Shown: in pieces, positions 8,321 to 17,050 of the stretch
Layout: every line of letters starts with the position of its first letter
Numbering within the stretch: position 1 is the first letter of the stretch
From: CAWEQO01 sp963811225
GTDB lineage: Bacteria; Chloroflexota; Anaerolineae; Anaerolineales; Anaerolineaceae
Assembly (NCBI GenBank): GCA_963811225.1
Contig: CAWEQO010000001.1
Coordinates: forward strand, 248,001-312,000
Length of the DNA stretch: 64,000 nucleotides
Direction: 5' to 3'
Notes under the pieces: model-generated
Told to the model about the DNA's origin: nothing
Database searches by the model: none
Seen by the model: the letters and a program-made list of their open reading frames with translations, nothing else
Translations under genes and position numbers: made by a program

Positions 8321-10053
8321 TTATCCTCCCAAAGTTGTTAAAAGGGTTTCGATTTCCGGGCTGCTCTCCAGCCCATTCAGATATTGTTTCAGCCAGCGCT
8401 TCTGCAAGCTGTCTCCCGATCTTGCAAGCGCTTCCAGCTCGTGTTGAGCAAAGGTTACCAGGCCGCTGTTCGGTCCGGCGAAGTAAAAGCCCGCTGCCGC
8501 TTCCTGCAGCAGAACGCTCGAACCGGCCTCGTCCACCTCGAATAGTCCCAACTCCGGGTTCCAGCGGTAGAGCATCTCGCGCTCCATGCTGAACAGATCG
8601 TAGGTCTCGCTCAGGTTGGTGCTGTCTTTGCCGTCGCCGTAGATTGAGTAATCGATCGTAAACGGCAAGCGCAGCCTGAAGCCGTCTTCGTCCATCTGAT
8701 TCTCCGGCGCACCCCGGTAGCATACGTTGTAAGGGGCCTCCGTCGACATCTGGAAGCCCTCCGTGGGGTACTCCAGCAGCTGGGCGAGCTGCCCGCGGCT
8801 CAACAGGAACCAGCCCTCCTCATAGCGGGTGATACCCGCGCCCGACTGCGCCAGCCAGTCCACCACCAGCCATGCGTCTTGCCCGTCCCCCTCGATCTGA
8901 TAGGAGGGCGGGACGAACGCCTGGAAGGGCAGGTTGATGCGGCCGGAGAACCACCAGCGAATACCTACCGCCCGGAAAAGCAGGTACTGCCAGTTCTGAC
9001 GGTCCTCATCCGAGATCACCAGGATCTTGTATTCGCCCCGGCTGCCGTTCACCTCCAGATCGAACAGCTCGAATGTGAGCTGTGCCTCTGGGGCGAAAAT
9101 GTCTTGCGAGCCAAGCTGCAGCGCGTCCCACAGCGACTGCAAGGCCGGGTAGCCCTGACTTTGCAGCGTGTCCAGCAGGGCCTTGGGTGGCTGCGACTGC
9201 CGCAGGTCGGTGACGGTCTCCGGCATAGACAGGGACGACGCCATTTGGTCCAGCCAAACCAGGTTAGGGGCGAAATCAATCGCGGTGAGCTGGTCCAACA
9301 GTGCGGTCGTCGCACTGCCTTTGAATTCCTGCTGTGCTTTTATCGCCAGCTCCGGGCTCGGTTGGGGCAGCCGTCGGGACGGCGGTCAGCGCATCCGCCG
9401 AGACGGGGTAGAAGAAGGCGATATAGTAATCTCCATCGTCGGAGAGGCCCTGGAAGGTGTAAAAGAGCTCTTCAGACGGGCCGTAGCGGGCAAGATAGCG
9501 GACTCCCTGACCGCCCTGGAATTCGAGGAAGCGCAGCTGGGCGTGCAGGGTTTCCTCTTCCAGCGAGAGCGGCAGCCGCGGCAGCGGCCCCTGGGCAGGG
9601 ACCGCCCGGTCATCGATCAGGGCCTGCAGCGCGCCCACTTGCACGGCGGCAGAGGGTGAGATGTTCACGTAGGCCCGGGCGGGGTAGATCAGCAGCTGCG
9701 GGTCGAGCGGATCGAAGGTGTCCGCCGGAACCCGGTCGTCGAAGGTAAAGCGGAGGTGTTCGGGGCTGTCAAGCTGCTGCGCCTCTCCCACCAGCGCGCC
9801 GACCGCCTCTCCCAGCGCTGTGGACGCCAGCACGTCATCGAACGCAAAACGGAATCCCCGGTACGAAACGACGTGCTGAACAAGGGCAGACGAAGCGGAA
9901 AGGGCAGCGGTACGCTCTGCCGGAGCCGTCGCCGTCTCCGTTTGCATGGGCAGTTGGTACCACGGTTGCCGGCGTGTTGGCTGGAACCGTCACCGGTGTG
10001 CAGGCGGTTATGAGGAATGCGAGCAGGAGTGTAAACCGCAAGCTCAGTTTCAT
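8321..10053 (-). pseudogene. Lipoprotein of unknown function, broken by two frameshifts
   Basis: Three frames in order make one protein of about 575 residues. The first begins with a lipoprotein signal (MKLSLRFTLL then LITAC, lipobox Cys18) and a Thr/Pro-rich linker. The frame changes near 9947 (at a CCC run) and again near 9357 (at CCGAGCCCGG). In both places removing one base restores a smooth protein: linker TETATAPAERT after the first, SPELAIKAQQEFKG after the second. The body is rich in acidic and aromatic residues and resembles no family I can name. Two one-base insertions in one gene suggest sequence errors, but true inactivation cannot be excluded. Expected on the outer face of the membrane. 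Confidence 0.65.
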
Positions 10054-10093
10054 TATTTCCTCGCTGTTACCGGGCGCTAAGACCCACTATCTG

Positions 10094-10798
10094 CTACGAA
10101 GGCTGCTCTCCTGTTTTTGATTTCAGCAGCGTCTCATACAGCTTTGGGATTTCTTGCAAGATCTCCTCCCGCCGCTGGTCGACGTAGCGTTTCACCTTCG
10201 CGATCTCTCCCGGCTCTGGAATGAAACGAACCGCCATGCGGTGGAAGTCCACCGAGCTAACCAGTCCACGGATCTTGCCGCTCATCACCACCTCGCCCTC
10301 CTCGATCGGCAGGCGCATCGAGACCTGCACCACCTGGGCATGATGGAAAGCGTGCTCGGGTTCAAGAGCGTACAGGTAAACGCCCAGGCCAATCACGGAA
10401 ATGTCCGCCAGGGTGCCGACGATGCGTTGATTATCGCTTTCGATGCCAACCGGAATGGGGTTCTTCGGCTCGACCCGCGCCTTGCTGCGCTCGGCTAGCC
10501 GTGAAGAGGTGGGCTTGAATTCGTCCAGCCGGACCGTGCCGGCCAGGATGTCGAATGATACCACCCGGGCTTGCAGCGGTTTTTCGATCCCCTCCCCCAC
10601 CAACCAGGTATAGCGCTCCCACACCAGGCTGGTCAACTCTGGCGGCTGCACCCGCAGTTGGGCGCTGTCGTCCTCGATCGATAAAACCTCCACATGGCAG
10701 GTGATGGGTACACCCTTATAAAGGTTGAGTAGATCGTATTTTACCCCCTCTGACAGTACCGAACATAGGTCGCGAATCACTTGCGAATTGGGTGACAT
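10094..10798 (-). CDS. PilZ-domain c-di-GMP binding protein
   Basis: 234 residues. An N-terminal YcgR-like beta domain (about 20-95) is followed by a PilZ domain with both c-di-GMP motifs intact: RSKAR (RxxxR, residues 104-108) and DISVIG (DxSxxG, 132-137). The C-terminal helix (about 195-234) is charged. PilZ proteins bind cyclic di-GMP and act on motility, secretion or polysaccharide synthesis. No flagellar, pilus or diguanylate cyclase gene is visible nearby, so its target is unknown. It ends about 40 nt before the start of the lipoprotein gene, on the same strand. Confidence 0.88.
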   Translation of the reverse strand: MSPNSQVIRDLCSVLSEGVKYDLLNLYKGVPITCHVEVLSIEDDSAQLRVQPPELTSLVWERYTWLVGEGIEKPLQARVVSFDILAGTVRLDEFKPTSSRLAERSKARVEPKNPIPVGIESDNQRIVGTLADISVIGLGVYLYALEPEHAFHHAQVVQVSMRLPIEEGEVVMSGKIRGLVSSVDFHRMAVRFIPEPGEIAKVKRYVDQRREEILQEIPKLYETLLKSKTGEQPS

Positions 10799-10822
10799 CC
10801 AAACCTCTCTATGCGGCTGCGG

Positions 10823-11752
10823 CTATAGGTTCGAACCCTGCACCTGGGGCAGAACACTCTTCGCCATCGCCTCCAACCCCTCCAGGTCGTCCAGGTCCAG
10901 CCACTGCAGCATCACCCGCTGTACGCCTACCTCCGAGAGGCGCCCCAGATCGGCGACCACCTGCATGGCGGAACCTGCCAGCATCCCTCGGTCGCGCAGA
11001 TCATCCAGCAAGCGGCCATCGAGCTTCTTCTTCAGAGCGGTCTCATTCTTGCCGAAGGTCAGGTTGGTCATCAGGGTGCGGCGCACGTCTTGCGGGCGGC
11101 GGCCTTCCTGCTCGATGAGCATCGTGAGAGTGTCGTTCAGCTCGGCAAAGCGCTCGGCCGTCAGGAAAACGCCATTCCATTCGTCGGCATAGTGAGCTGC
11201 CAGCGGCAGGGTCATCTTCGGCCCATTACCGCCGATGACCAGCGCCGGGCTGCCGGGCTTTTCTGGCCGCGGCAGCAGGATTGCATCCTGCAAGTGATAA
11301 AACTCACCGTCGAAGTTGACCGGCTGGTCGCTGCGCAGCAGGCGGGTGATGACCTCCAACCCCTCGCGGAACCGCTGGAAACGCGGCTTCAGCTCCAGCA
11401 GGTCGAAGCCGAACATCTCGTGCTCCCGCTCGTTCCATCCCGCTCCGACCCCGATACGCAGCCTTCCGTTCGATAGCTCGTCCACCTGGATCGCCTGACG
11501 AGCGGTGTGGACCGGGTGCCGGAAGGAAACCGGGCTCACCAGCGAGCCGAATTCGATGCGCTCGGTGTGGTCAGCCAGCCAGACCAGCGAGAGCCACAGG
11601 TCGAGCGAATCCATTTCAGGCGGCTCGCCGTTGGTAAAATGATCCGACCGGTAAAGCCCGGCAAAGCCGAGATCTTCGACCGCCCACGCGATGCGCTGCC
11701 AGCGGGCCCAGTTCAACCCGTTCTGGCCTTCCACCATGATTGCTAAATCCAT
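10823..11752 (-). CDS. Luciferase-like (LLM class) F420-type oxidoreductase
   Basis: About 309 residues of the luciferase-like TIM barrel: an N-terminal MDLAIMVEGQ strand, YRSDHF, the segment ERIEFGSLVSPVSFRHP, GRLRIGVGAGW and PALVIGGNGPKM, all typical of LLM-class F420-dependent oxidoreductases. Some relatives use FMN instead, so cofactor choice is inference. ATG 11752 follows AAGGACAAGGA and is preferred over a GTG or ATG 14 codons upstream. It ends about 25 nt before the PilZ gene. Confidence 0.87.
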   Translation of the reverse strand: MDLAIMVEGQNGLNWARWQRIAWAVEDLGFAGLYRSDHFTNGEPPEMDSLDLWLSLVWLADHTERIEFGSLVSPVSFRHPVHTARQAIQVDELSNGRLRIGVGAGWNEREHEMFGFDLLELKPRFQRFREGLEVITRLLRSDQPVNFDGEFYHLQDAILLPRPEKPGSPALVIGGNGPKMTLPLAAHYADEWNGVFLTAERFAELNDTLTMLIEQEGRRPQDVRRTLMTNLTFGKNETALKKKLDGRLLDDLRDRGMLAGSAMQVVADLGRLSEVGVQRVMLQWLDLDDLEGLEAMAKSVLPQVQGSNL

Positions 11753-11783
11753 TCCTTGTCCTTTAATCGATTCCATCCAAATT

Positions 11784-11908
11784 CTCCGTCCCACGATCCT
11801 GCGTGAGACAGCCCTTCAAACGCTCTGCGCTCTCCAGTTCCAAGGGCATGGCCGAGAAAGACACGGAGCGTCCGGCGGGAGCATCTCACGCAGGAGCGTG
11901 GGGCGGAG
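11784..11908. terminator. Long imperfect hairpin after PPK2 gene
   Basis: Arms 11784-11808 and 11884-11908 (25 bp, three mismatches; CTCCGTCCCACG against CGTGGGGCGGAG) enclose about 75 nt with weaker inner pairing. It starts 9 bp after the PPK2 stop, so it is the likely end of that transcript. Confidence 0.55.
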
Positions 11909-11916
11909 AGGCTGTT

Positions 11917-12855
11917 TTAGTAATATTCCGGCACGAATGTCTGGTCGGTCATCGGTGGGCGGACGTAGCCGGTTGCGCTCTGGCGCTGCGGCAGTTCCAC
12001 GGGCGGCGGGGTGAGGTCATCGTATTGGATCTGGCTGAGCAGGTGCCGGATGATGTTCAAGCGAGCCCGTTTTTTGTCATCGGCGTCGACCACATACCAG
12101 GGCGATTGCTTGGTGTCTGTGTAGTGGAACATCTCGTCCTTGGCCTTGGAATACTCCACCCAGCGGGCGTAGGATTCCAGGTCCATTGGGCTGAGCTTCC
12201 AGCGTCGCGTCGGATCGTTGATGCGGGCCTTGAAACGCTTCTCCTGCTCCTCATCGTTGACCGACAGCCAGTACTTGAGCAAGATGACCCCGGAGCGAAT
12301 CAGCATGCGCTCGAATTCTGGGCAAGAGCGTAAGAACTCACGGTACTCCTCATCGCTGCAAAAGCCCATCACCCGCTCCACGCCTCCCCGGTTGTACCAG
12401 CTGCGATCGAACAGCACCATCTCCCCCGCGGCGGGCAGCTGCGACACATAGCGTTGGAAGTACCATTGGGTTTTCTCCTTCTCGGTCGGCACGCCCAGGG
12501 CCACCACCCGGCAGATGCGCGGGTTAAGGCTTTCGGTGATGCGCTTGATGGTGCCTCCCTTGCCGGCTGCATCGCGCCCCTCGAAGATCACCACCACCTT
12601 CAGCCCTCTGGCTTTGATCCACTCCTGCAGCTTGACCAGCTCGATCTGCAGTTTGCGCAGTTCTTCGAGGTACTCCTTCTCCTTCATTTTCGGCTTGGCC
12701 GCCTTGTGGATATCTCCGGTGGAGGTGACAACGACTTCGTCTTCCGGCATTTCAGTGACGATCGGCTGCTCTGCTACCTTCTTCTTTTCCTTTACGGCAG
12801 CCTCGGCTTGCGTCCCTTTTTTCCCGTTCGCTCGTTTCTTGTCTTTTTTCGACAT
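11917..12855 (-). CDS. ppk2: Polyphosphate kinase 2 (PPK2)
   Basis: 312 residues. The Lys-rich N-terminal 60 residues look disordered. The kinase domain has Walker A GRDAAGKGG (93-101), the lid-side ESLNPR segment and Walker B-like FDRSWYNR (149-156), all diagnostic for PPK2, which transfers phosphate between polyphosphate and nucleoside diphosphates. The single-domain layout matches class I enzymes; nucleotide preference (GDP or ADP) cannot be read safely. It stands alone between two long hairpins. Confidence 0.93.
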   Translation of the reverse strand: MSKKDKKRANGKKGTQAEAAVKEKKKVAEQPIVTEMPEDEVVVTSTGDIHKAAKPKMKEKEYLEELRKLQIELVKLQEWIKARGLKVVVIFEGRDAAGKGGTIKRITESLNPRICRVVALGVPTEKEKTQWYFQRYVSQLPAAGEMVLFDRSWYNRGGVERVMGFCSDEEYREFLRSCPEFERMLIRSGVILLKYWLSVNDEEQEKRFKARINDPTRRWKLSPMDLESYARWVEYSKAKDEMFHYTDTKQSPWYVVDADDKKRARLNIIRHLLSQIQYDDLTPPPVELPQRQSATGYVRPPMTDQTFVPEYY

Positions 12856-12964
12856 GATCTGCCCTCCCTACTGCTCTTTCTGTACTTGCGAAAGCAAATT
12901 GGCCGGATATGAATAGTGTAGCACAAGTCATGAAGGGAAGACAATAAAAAAGGCCGAATTCGAT

Positions 12965-13074
12965 CCATCTACGGCTTACAGGCCCCCATCAGACCGCAGT
13001 CTTGTAACCCTTTAAGTAGTTGAAAGGGGCTGCAAGGCTGAGGTCGAATGGGAGCCTGTAAGCCCCGTAGATGG
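12965..13074. terminator. Long imperfect hairpin after nitroreductase gene
   Basis: The outer arms CCATCTACGG..TTACAGG and their complement (12965-12989, 13048-13074) differ by a 2-nt bulge. Inner segments GACC/GGTC, CTTG/CAAG and CCCTTT/AAAGGG continue the stem. It starts about 15 nt after the nitroreductase stop on the minus strand and is the likely transcript end. Confidence 0.6.
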
Positions 13075-13089
13075 AATAAGCAGGCCCGC

Positions 13090-13659
13090 TTATTCCAAGA
13101 TCACCTCATCCAGCGATCGCTTCGGGACGTGGTGGATCCCCTCGCCGTCCCGCCAGTAGCGAATGCTGCCCTGCTCATCCACCGGCTCGATTGCGATAAT
13201 CTCCTTGGGCTTGCCCAGCGCCAGCGCCAGCAGGATTTCGTACCGCTCGGGCACGTTCAAAACCTGCCGCAGCGCCTCCTTACGGATCGAGCCAATCATG
13301 CAGCCGCCCAGGCCGCGCTCGGCCGCGCCCAGCATGATGCTCTGCGCAGCAATGCCCTCGTCTGTGGCGAAATTCTTGGAGATACTGGTATCGCCCAGCA
13401 CGATGATATAGGCCGAGGGACGCTCTCCCTCTTCCGGCCCGGGCCAATCCTTGAGGTACCCGGCCCAGGACAAGGTGTCAAAGATGGCAGCATTGCGCTT
13501 GGGGTCGACGGACAGCAGGTACTTCAACGGCTGCAGGTTCGAGCCGGACGCCGACAGCCGCCCCAGGTCGACCAGCGCTCGCAGAGTTTCATCCTCGATC
13601 GGGAAGCTCTGATCGAAACGGCGGTAACTGCGGTTCTTTAGAACAAGATCACGGAACAT
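13090..13659 (-). CDS. Nitroreductase-family protein
   Basis: 189 residues with the FMN-binding nitroreductase pattern: NRSYRRF near residue 9, a segment SASGSNLQP, AAQSIMLGAAERGLGGCMIGS in the middle and LALGKPKE. These proteins are FMN-dependent NAD(P)H oxidoreductases of nitro compounds, quinones or other substrates; the substrate is not predictable. It starts 3 nt after the stop of the LiaF-like gene, so the two form an operon. Confidence 0.88.
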   Translation of the reverse strand: MFRDLVLKNRSYRRFDQSFPIEDETLRALVDLGRLSASGSNLQPLKYLLSVDPKRNAAIFDTLSWAGYLKDWPGPEEGERPSAYIIVLGDTSISKNFATDEGIAAQSIMLGAAERGLGGCMIGSIRKEALRQVLNVPERYEILLALALGKPKEIIAIEPVDEQGSIRYWRDGEGIHHVPKRSLDEVILE

Positions 13660-13662
13660 AAA

Positions 13663-14190
13663 CTACTCCTCGCGGACCTTTAGATCGGTGACGAAGAAGA
13701 CGCTCTCCAGCCGGATTCTGCGCTCGGCAGTCTCGTAACCCGGCGAGCGGAACTGGAACGGCGAGAGGAACATATCCTGCTTGCTGCCAAAGACGGTCGA
13801 ATCCACAAGGAAACCCGAAGCGTTCACGGCAAATCCCAGCCCAGGCGGGACGGTCGCCTTGACCGAGCCGACGAAGCCGTTGATCTGAATGACCGTTTCG
13901 CCCAGCGGAATCTCGGCCTGCGAGAAGTCGAAGTGCAGATCGCCGACCCCAATCCAATAACTCTCGCTGACCGCCTGCCAGATGCCGCGCTTGTGCACGT
14001 CGGAAAGCAGCAGGATGTGCGTGCCGGCCCGGTCGAACTGCGGGCGAAAGAGCAGCCAAACCCCTAACAGAACCAGGAAGATCGGCCAGCAAAACAAGCC
14101 GAAGTTGACTCGAAAAACTGCCCCAATCAAGGCAAAGAACCCCAACAGCAGCAGCGCGCTGCCCAATATGACCTGCCCGCGTTTCGTCAT
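13663..14190 (-). CDS. LiaF-like membrane protein (envelope stress type)
   Basis: 175 residues. Two hydrophobic helices at about 7-25 and 28-48 are followed by a soluble beta-rich domain resembling the C-terminal domain of LiaF (DUF2154-like, cell wall-active antibiotics response). The domain has the usual repeated pattern GDLHFDFSQAEIPLGET and IRLESVFFVTDLKV. LiaF proteins regulate LiaRS two-component systems in Firmicutes, but no sensor kinase lies nearby, so the role here is open. First gene of a two-gene unit with the nitroreductase. Confidence 0.75.
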   Translation of the reverse strand: MTKRGQVILGSALLLLGFFALIGAVFRVNFGLFCWPIFLVLLGVWLLFRPQFDRAGTHILLLSDVHKRGIWQAVSESYWIGVGDLHFDFSQAEIPLGETVIQINGFVGSVKATVPPGLGFAVNASGFLVDSTVFGSKQDMFLSPFQFRSPGYETAERRIRLESVFFVTDLKVREE

Positions 14191-14238
14191 GCCGTCCTCC
14201 GAATGATGATGGATATATGGCTAATATTAGCATAGATT

Positions 14239-14314
14239 AAGTTGACCGGGGCGTTTGGCTGCCGGTAAAGGGTTTGGGTACCCTTTACCGGCAGCCAAAC
14301 GCCCCGGTCAACTT
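14239..14314. terminator. Perfect 34-bp hairpin after cupin gene
   Basis: Arms 14239-14272 and 14281-14314 are perfect reverse complements (starting AAGTTGACCGGGGC) with an 8-nt loop TTTGGGTA. It lies 27 bp after the cupin stop codon and ahead of the LiaF-like gene, both on the minus strand. It has no T-tract, unlike a classical terminator. Confidence 0.75.
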
Positions 14315-14340
14315 CGCTGGTTGTTTTCGATGGAGAAAGC

Positions 14341-14697
14341 CTACGAATCCTGCTCTTTCTCCCCCGTCCGGATCATCACCAGCACCATCTTGAAAGGCTC
14401 CACCGCTTCCAATGCGTGCGGCTTGCCCGCCGGGAGGATCACCATCTCCCCCTCACCCATGCGCTGGGTCTCCCCGGCAATGGTCACATCCGCTACGCCG
14501 TCCACAATATACAGGAAGGCGTCGTAGGGAGCGGTATGCTCGCTGAGGCCCTGTCCAACGCTAAATGCAAACAGCGTGATCGTCCCGGTCTTCTGGTTGA
14601 TCACCGTGCGGCTCACCACCGAGCCCTCTTGATATGCGATTAGATCGGCTAATTTGCGGGCCTGTGCCCAATTCGTCTCTTGACTGCTTCCGGTCAT
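14341..14697 (-). CDS. Cupin-domain protein
   Basis: 118 residues forming one small cupin barrel. Motif 1 is reduced (LSEHTAPYDAFLYIVDGVADV) and motif 2 is ILPAGKPHALEA, with two likely metal-ligand His residues. Single-domain cupins of this kind have many roles; none can be assigned. It overlaps the end of the DUF421 gene by 4 nt, indicating translational coupling. Confidence 0.85.
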   Translation of the reverse strand: MTGSSQETNWAQARKLADLIAYQEGSVVSRTVINQKTGTITLFAFSVGQGLSEHTAPYDAFLYIVDGVADVTIAGETQRMGEGEMVILPAGKPHALEAVEPFKMVLVMIRTGEKEQDS

Positions 14698-15257
14698 GTT
14701 GCTCCTCCTCCTGTTTCTTGTGTGTCGCCTGCGCCCCCTTCCGGCGGCTGCTCTCCAACCTTATCATTGCGAACGATGCTGATACGGCCCTCGCTCTCCA
14801 TGTAGGCCGTCTTGACCTCCGAAATGTCATCGATGTCGTGTTCGCGCAGGGTGGCCTTCAGCTTCAACTCCGGGATCAGCTCCCGCCGCATGTTTTCTTT
14901 GACCATCTTACCATCTTTAATCAGCAGCAGCGGCGGCGGATAAATGAATTTGCCGAACCTCTCAGAGTGGTAACCCAGCCAGTTGATGGCGTAGCTCCAA
15001 AAAATGATCACCCCAACCAGCAGCAGCCCATCCGTGATGGTGTGGTAGCCGCCCGCCATGGCATTCTGCGCCGCATCCGCCAGCACGACGATGACCAGCA
15101 CGTCCGCAATGCCCAACTGCCCGGCCTCACGCTTCAACACCAGTCGCAGCAGGATGAAGATGCCCAGGTAGACCACCGTGCCGCGCACGAAGATCTCCAG
15201 CAGCGGAGTCTGCGGCATGAAAATGCCTTTCCAGTCCACTCCGAATACTTGGATCAT
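14694..15257 (-). CDS. DUF421 (YetF-like) membrane protein
   Basis: 187 residues. Three hydrophobic helices occupy roughly residues 20-110, followed by a cytoplasmic YetF-like domain with the family segment FGKFIYPPPLLLIKDGKMVKENMRREL and a Gly/Glu-rich tail. DUF421/YcaP proteins are common membrane proteins of unknown function, linked in Bacillus to spore and stress contexts. Overlaps the cupin by 4 nt and follows the AI-2E transporter gene by about 40 nt. Confidence 0.85.
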   Translation of the reverse strand: MIQVFGVDWKGIFMPQTPLLEIFVRGTVVYLGIFILLRLVLKREAGQLGIADVLVIVVLADAAQNAMAGGYHTITDGLLLVGVIIFWSYAINWLGYHSERFGKFIYPPPLLLIKDGKMVKENMRRELIPELKLKATLREHDIDDISEVKTAYMESEGRISIVRNDKVGEQPPEGGAGDTQETGGGAT

Positions 15258-15298
15258 AGCGGCCGGTCCGCTCTTCTGCGTTCTAGCCAGGGCTCCAT

Positions 15299-16489
15299 TT
15301 ACTTGCGTTCCCCTTTCTCGTCCTTCTCGATGTTCTGGTTTCGCTCATGCTCGCGTTCTTCCTCTTCCACCTCCGAGGGACGCTGGTGCAGATCTTTTGC
15401 CCCGGTGCGCCTGCGGATGGCCGGTGCGATGAACTCGCCAATGGTCACCTTGACCATCCCGGCGATCGGGATGGCCGCCAGCGCTCCCAGCAAGCCGCCG
15501 ATCTCATAGCCCACCAGCAGGGCGAACACCACCGCCAGCGGCGAGATCTCGGTTTGGGTGCGCATCACATTCGGCACCAGGATGTGCGTTTCCAACTGCT
15601 GCAAGACGATGAAAAAGGCCAGCACGATCAACGCCTTGGTGGGCGACTGCAGCAAGGCAAAAGCGGTCGCCAGCGTTCCGGCAATCAGCGGGCCCATGGT
15701 CGGGATCAGCTCCAGCAGGGCGGTCATCACCGCCAGCACCAGCGCAAAATCGACGCCGATGATCAAAAAGCCGACGTAAGCAAAAGCGCCCATCGCCAGG
15801 CCGTCCAAGAAGGAGGCTCGCACGTACCCGCCCATCGCCGCACTGGTTTGGGCCAGGATGTAAGCCACCCGTTCGCGCTGCTTGTGGGGGAACAGCGAGA
15901 AGTAAAAATCTTGAATGCCGGGTTCCAGCGCAAGCGCATACAGCGAGACGAACACGATCACGATGATCTCGAACAGCGAATAGAATAATCCCATCGGCAG
16001 CGAAATGATCAGGTTGGCGGCGCTGCCGATCTGAGACTTGATCTCGTTGATAATGTTCAGGTTGCTTAAAAAACCGTTCTGGTTGAGCGTCTGCTGGGCC
16101 GAGTCGATCAGCCCGGGCACCGTCTGGAGCAGCGCCTGCGCTTCTTTGACCATGGTGGGGATCACCAGCCACAGGATCGCAACCAGCAGCGCCAGCCCAA
16201 GCAGGTAAACCAGGATGATGGCCTCCAGCCGGTTCATCTTCTTGCACATTATATCGATCAATGGGTCGAGGGCCGCGGCGATGGAGATGCCGAGGATGAA
16301 CAACTCCAGTGGCACAATCGAAAGCCAAACGCCGCCCACGAAGAACGCGGCCAGGATCAACGCCGTGGCCAGCGCCAGCACCAGCCACCACCATGGAATC
16401 GTTTTAAACTCCCCGCTGCTATGTGGGGCAGCCCCGCCGGGTGTTTCTCCCTCACTGCTGCCTTGAGGAATAGGATATAACTCTGCCAT
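15299..16489 (-). CDS. AI-2E family transporter (TqsA/PerM-type)
   Basis: 396 residues with about eight membrane helices and the family signature GPLIAGTLATAFALL and EIGGLLGALAAIPIAGMVKV in the C-terminal half. A hydrophilic N-terminal 30 residues precede helix 1 and a charged Lys/Glu-rich tail follows the last helix. The family includes autoinducer-2 exporters and other permeases; the substrate here is unknown. First gene of a probable three-gene unit with DUF421 and cupin. Confidence 0.88.
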   Translation of the reverse strand: MAELYPIPQGSSEGETPGGAAPHSSGEFKTIPWWWLVLALATALILAAFFVGGVWLSIVPLELFILGISIAAALDPLIDIMCKKMNRLEAIILVYLLGLALLVAILWLVIPTMVKEAQALLQTVPGLIDSAQQTLNQNGFLSNLNIINEIKSQIGSAANLIISLPMGLFYSLFEIIVIVFVSLYALALEPGIQDFYFSLFPHKQRERVAYILAQTSAAMGGYVRASFLDGLAMGAFAYVGFLIIGVDFALVLAVMTALLELIPTMGPLIAGTLATAFALLQSPTKALIVLAFFIVLQQLETHILVPNVMRTQTEISPLAVVFALLVGYEIGGLLGALAAIPIAGMVKVTIGEFIAPAIRRRTGAKDLHQRPSEVEEEEREHERNQNIEKDEKGERK

Positions 16490-16572
16490 CTGAATATTCC
16501 CCCATCTTCAGGCATACGCCTGTCGACACTTCTTTATAGTATACCTTCGCACACCGCTTCTCTCAACGAGGG

Positions 16573-16707
16573 TTATCCCCAATAGAAGTATCGGGAGAAT
16601 CCCTATCGGATCACAATGCCGGCAAGGCCGTCGATGCCATCTTGATGGACATCCTGGCCGAGAAGTTCGTTTCCCCTTACGTCCGTAAAGCCATCGCAGA
16701 GATTTGA
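16573..16707 (+). pseudogene. 3' remnant of an unidentified gene
   Basis: An open plus-strand frame without a start ends in a protein-like stretch GKAVDAILMDILAEKFV then SPYVRKAIAEI and a TGA at 16705, followed 24 bp later by a hairpin. The residue pattern and codon use look like a real C-terminus, with the rest of the gene lost. I do not recognise the family. Confidence 0.4.
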
Positions 16708-16730
16708 GCGCCTAGACGCGCCTGCATAGG

Positions 16731-16755
16731 AGGTCGCGTACCGAAGACGCGACCT
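16731..16755 (+). terminator. Small hairpin after the remnant
   Basis: AGGTCGCGT (16731-16739) pairs with ACGCGACCT (16747-16755) around a 7-nt loop. It sits 24 bp after the stop of the plus-strand remnant and suggests its former terminator. Confidence 0.55.
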
Positions 16756-16988
16756 TGACATTAACTAGATATTTATTATAATAAACCATAAGAATTTGGA
16801 ATTATGGAGCAAACCATGTACTATTGCTTGTGTCTGGGGCGGGATCTGTAAGCCGCCTCGCAATCGAAATCTTTCTTTCATCCGAAGGCCAACCCGGCAA
16901 GGCGGCGAACAGTACCCCCGCAAGTGATTCGATCGACAGCTTGCGAAGCGCATGTTCGCTGTTTGTATTTCTAGGGTGGCCTTTTTCG

Positions 16989-17045
16989 TTGACAATCATT
17001 TACAATGTAGAGAAAAATTATACGCATCGTTGCGAATTTTGGAGG
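16989..17045 (+). promoter_or_regulatory. Possible cysK promoter and ribosome binding site
   Basis: TTGACA (16989-16994) matches a -35 box. The best -10 at 18-bp spacing is AAAAAT (17013-17018), which is weak. GGAGG at 17041-17045 is an excellent Shine-Dalgarno sequence 5 nt before the GTG at 17051 and decides that start. Confidence 0.4.
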
Positions 17046-17050
17046 TACGA

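Larger units (their letters stand above)
16490..17050. other. Intergenic region with a gene remnant and cysK leader
   Basis: From left to right this gap holds the end of a plus-strand coding remnant (about 16573-16707), a small hairpin, about 200 nt with no recognisable gene, and the cysK leader with a good Shine-Dalgarno sequence. Several 60-75 codon frames in the right half show no family resemblance. Confidence 0.6.

Noticed and set aside
8321..8723. N-terminal extension of the aldo/keto reductase by about 135 residues
   Set aside because: The region is antisense or out of frame to the lipoprotein gene, and a strong GGGAGGAT site precedes the internal ATG at 8318.
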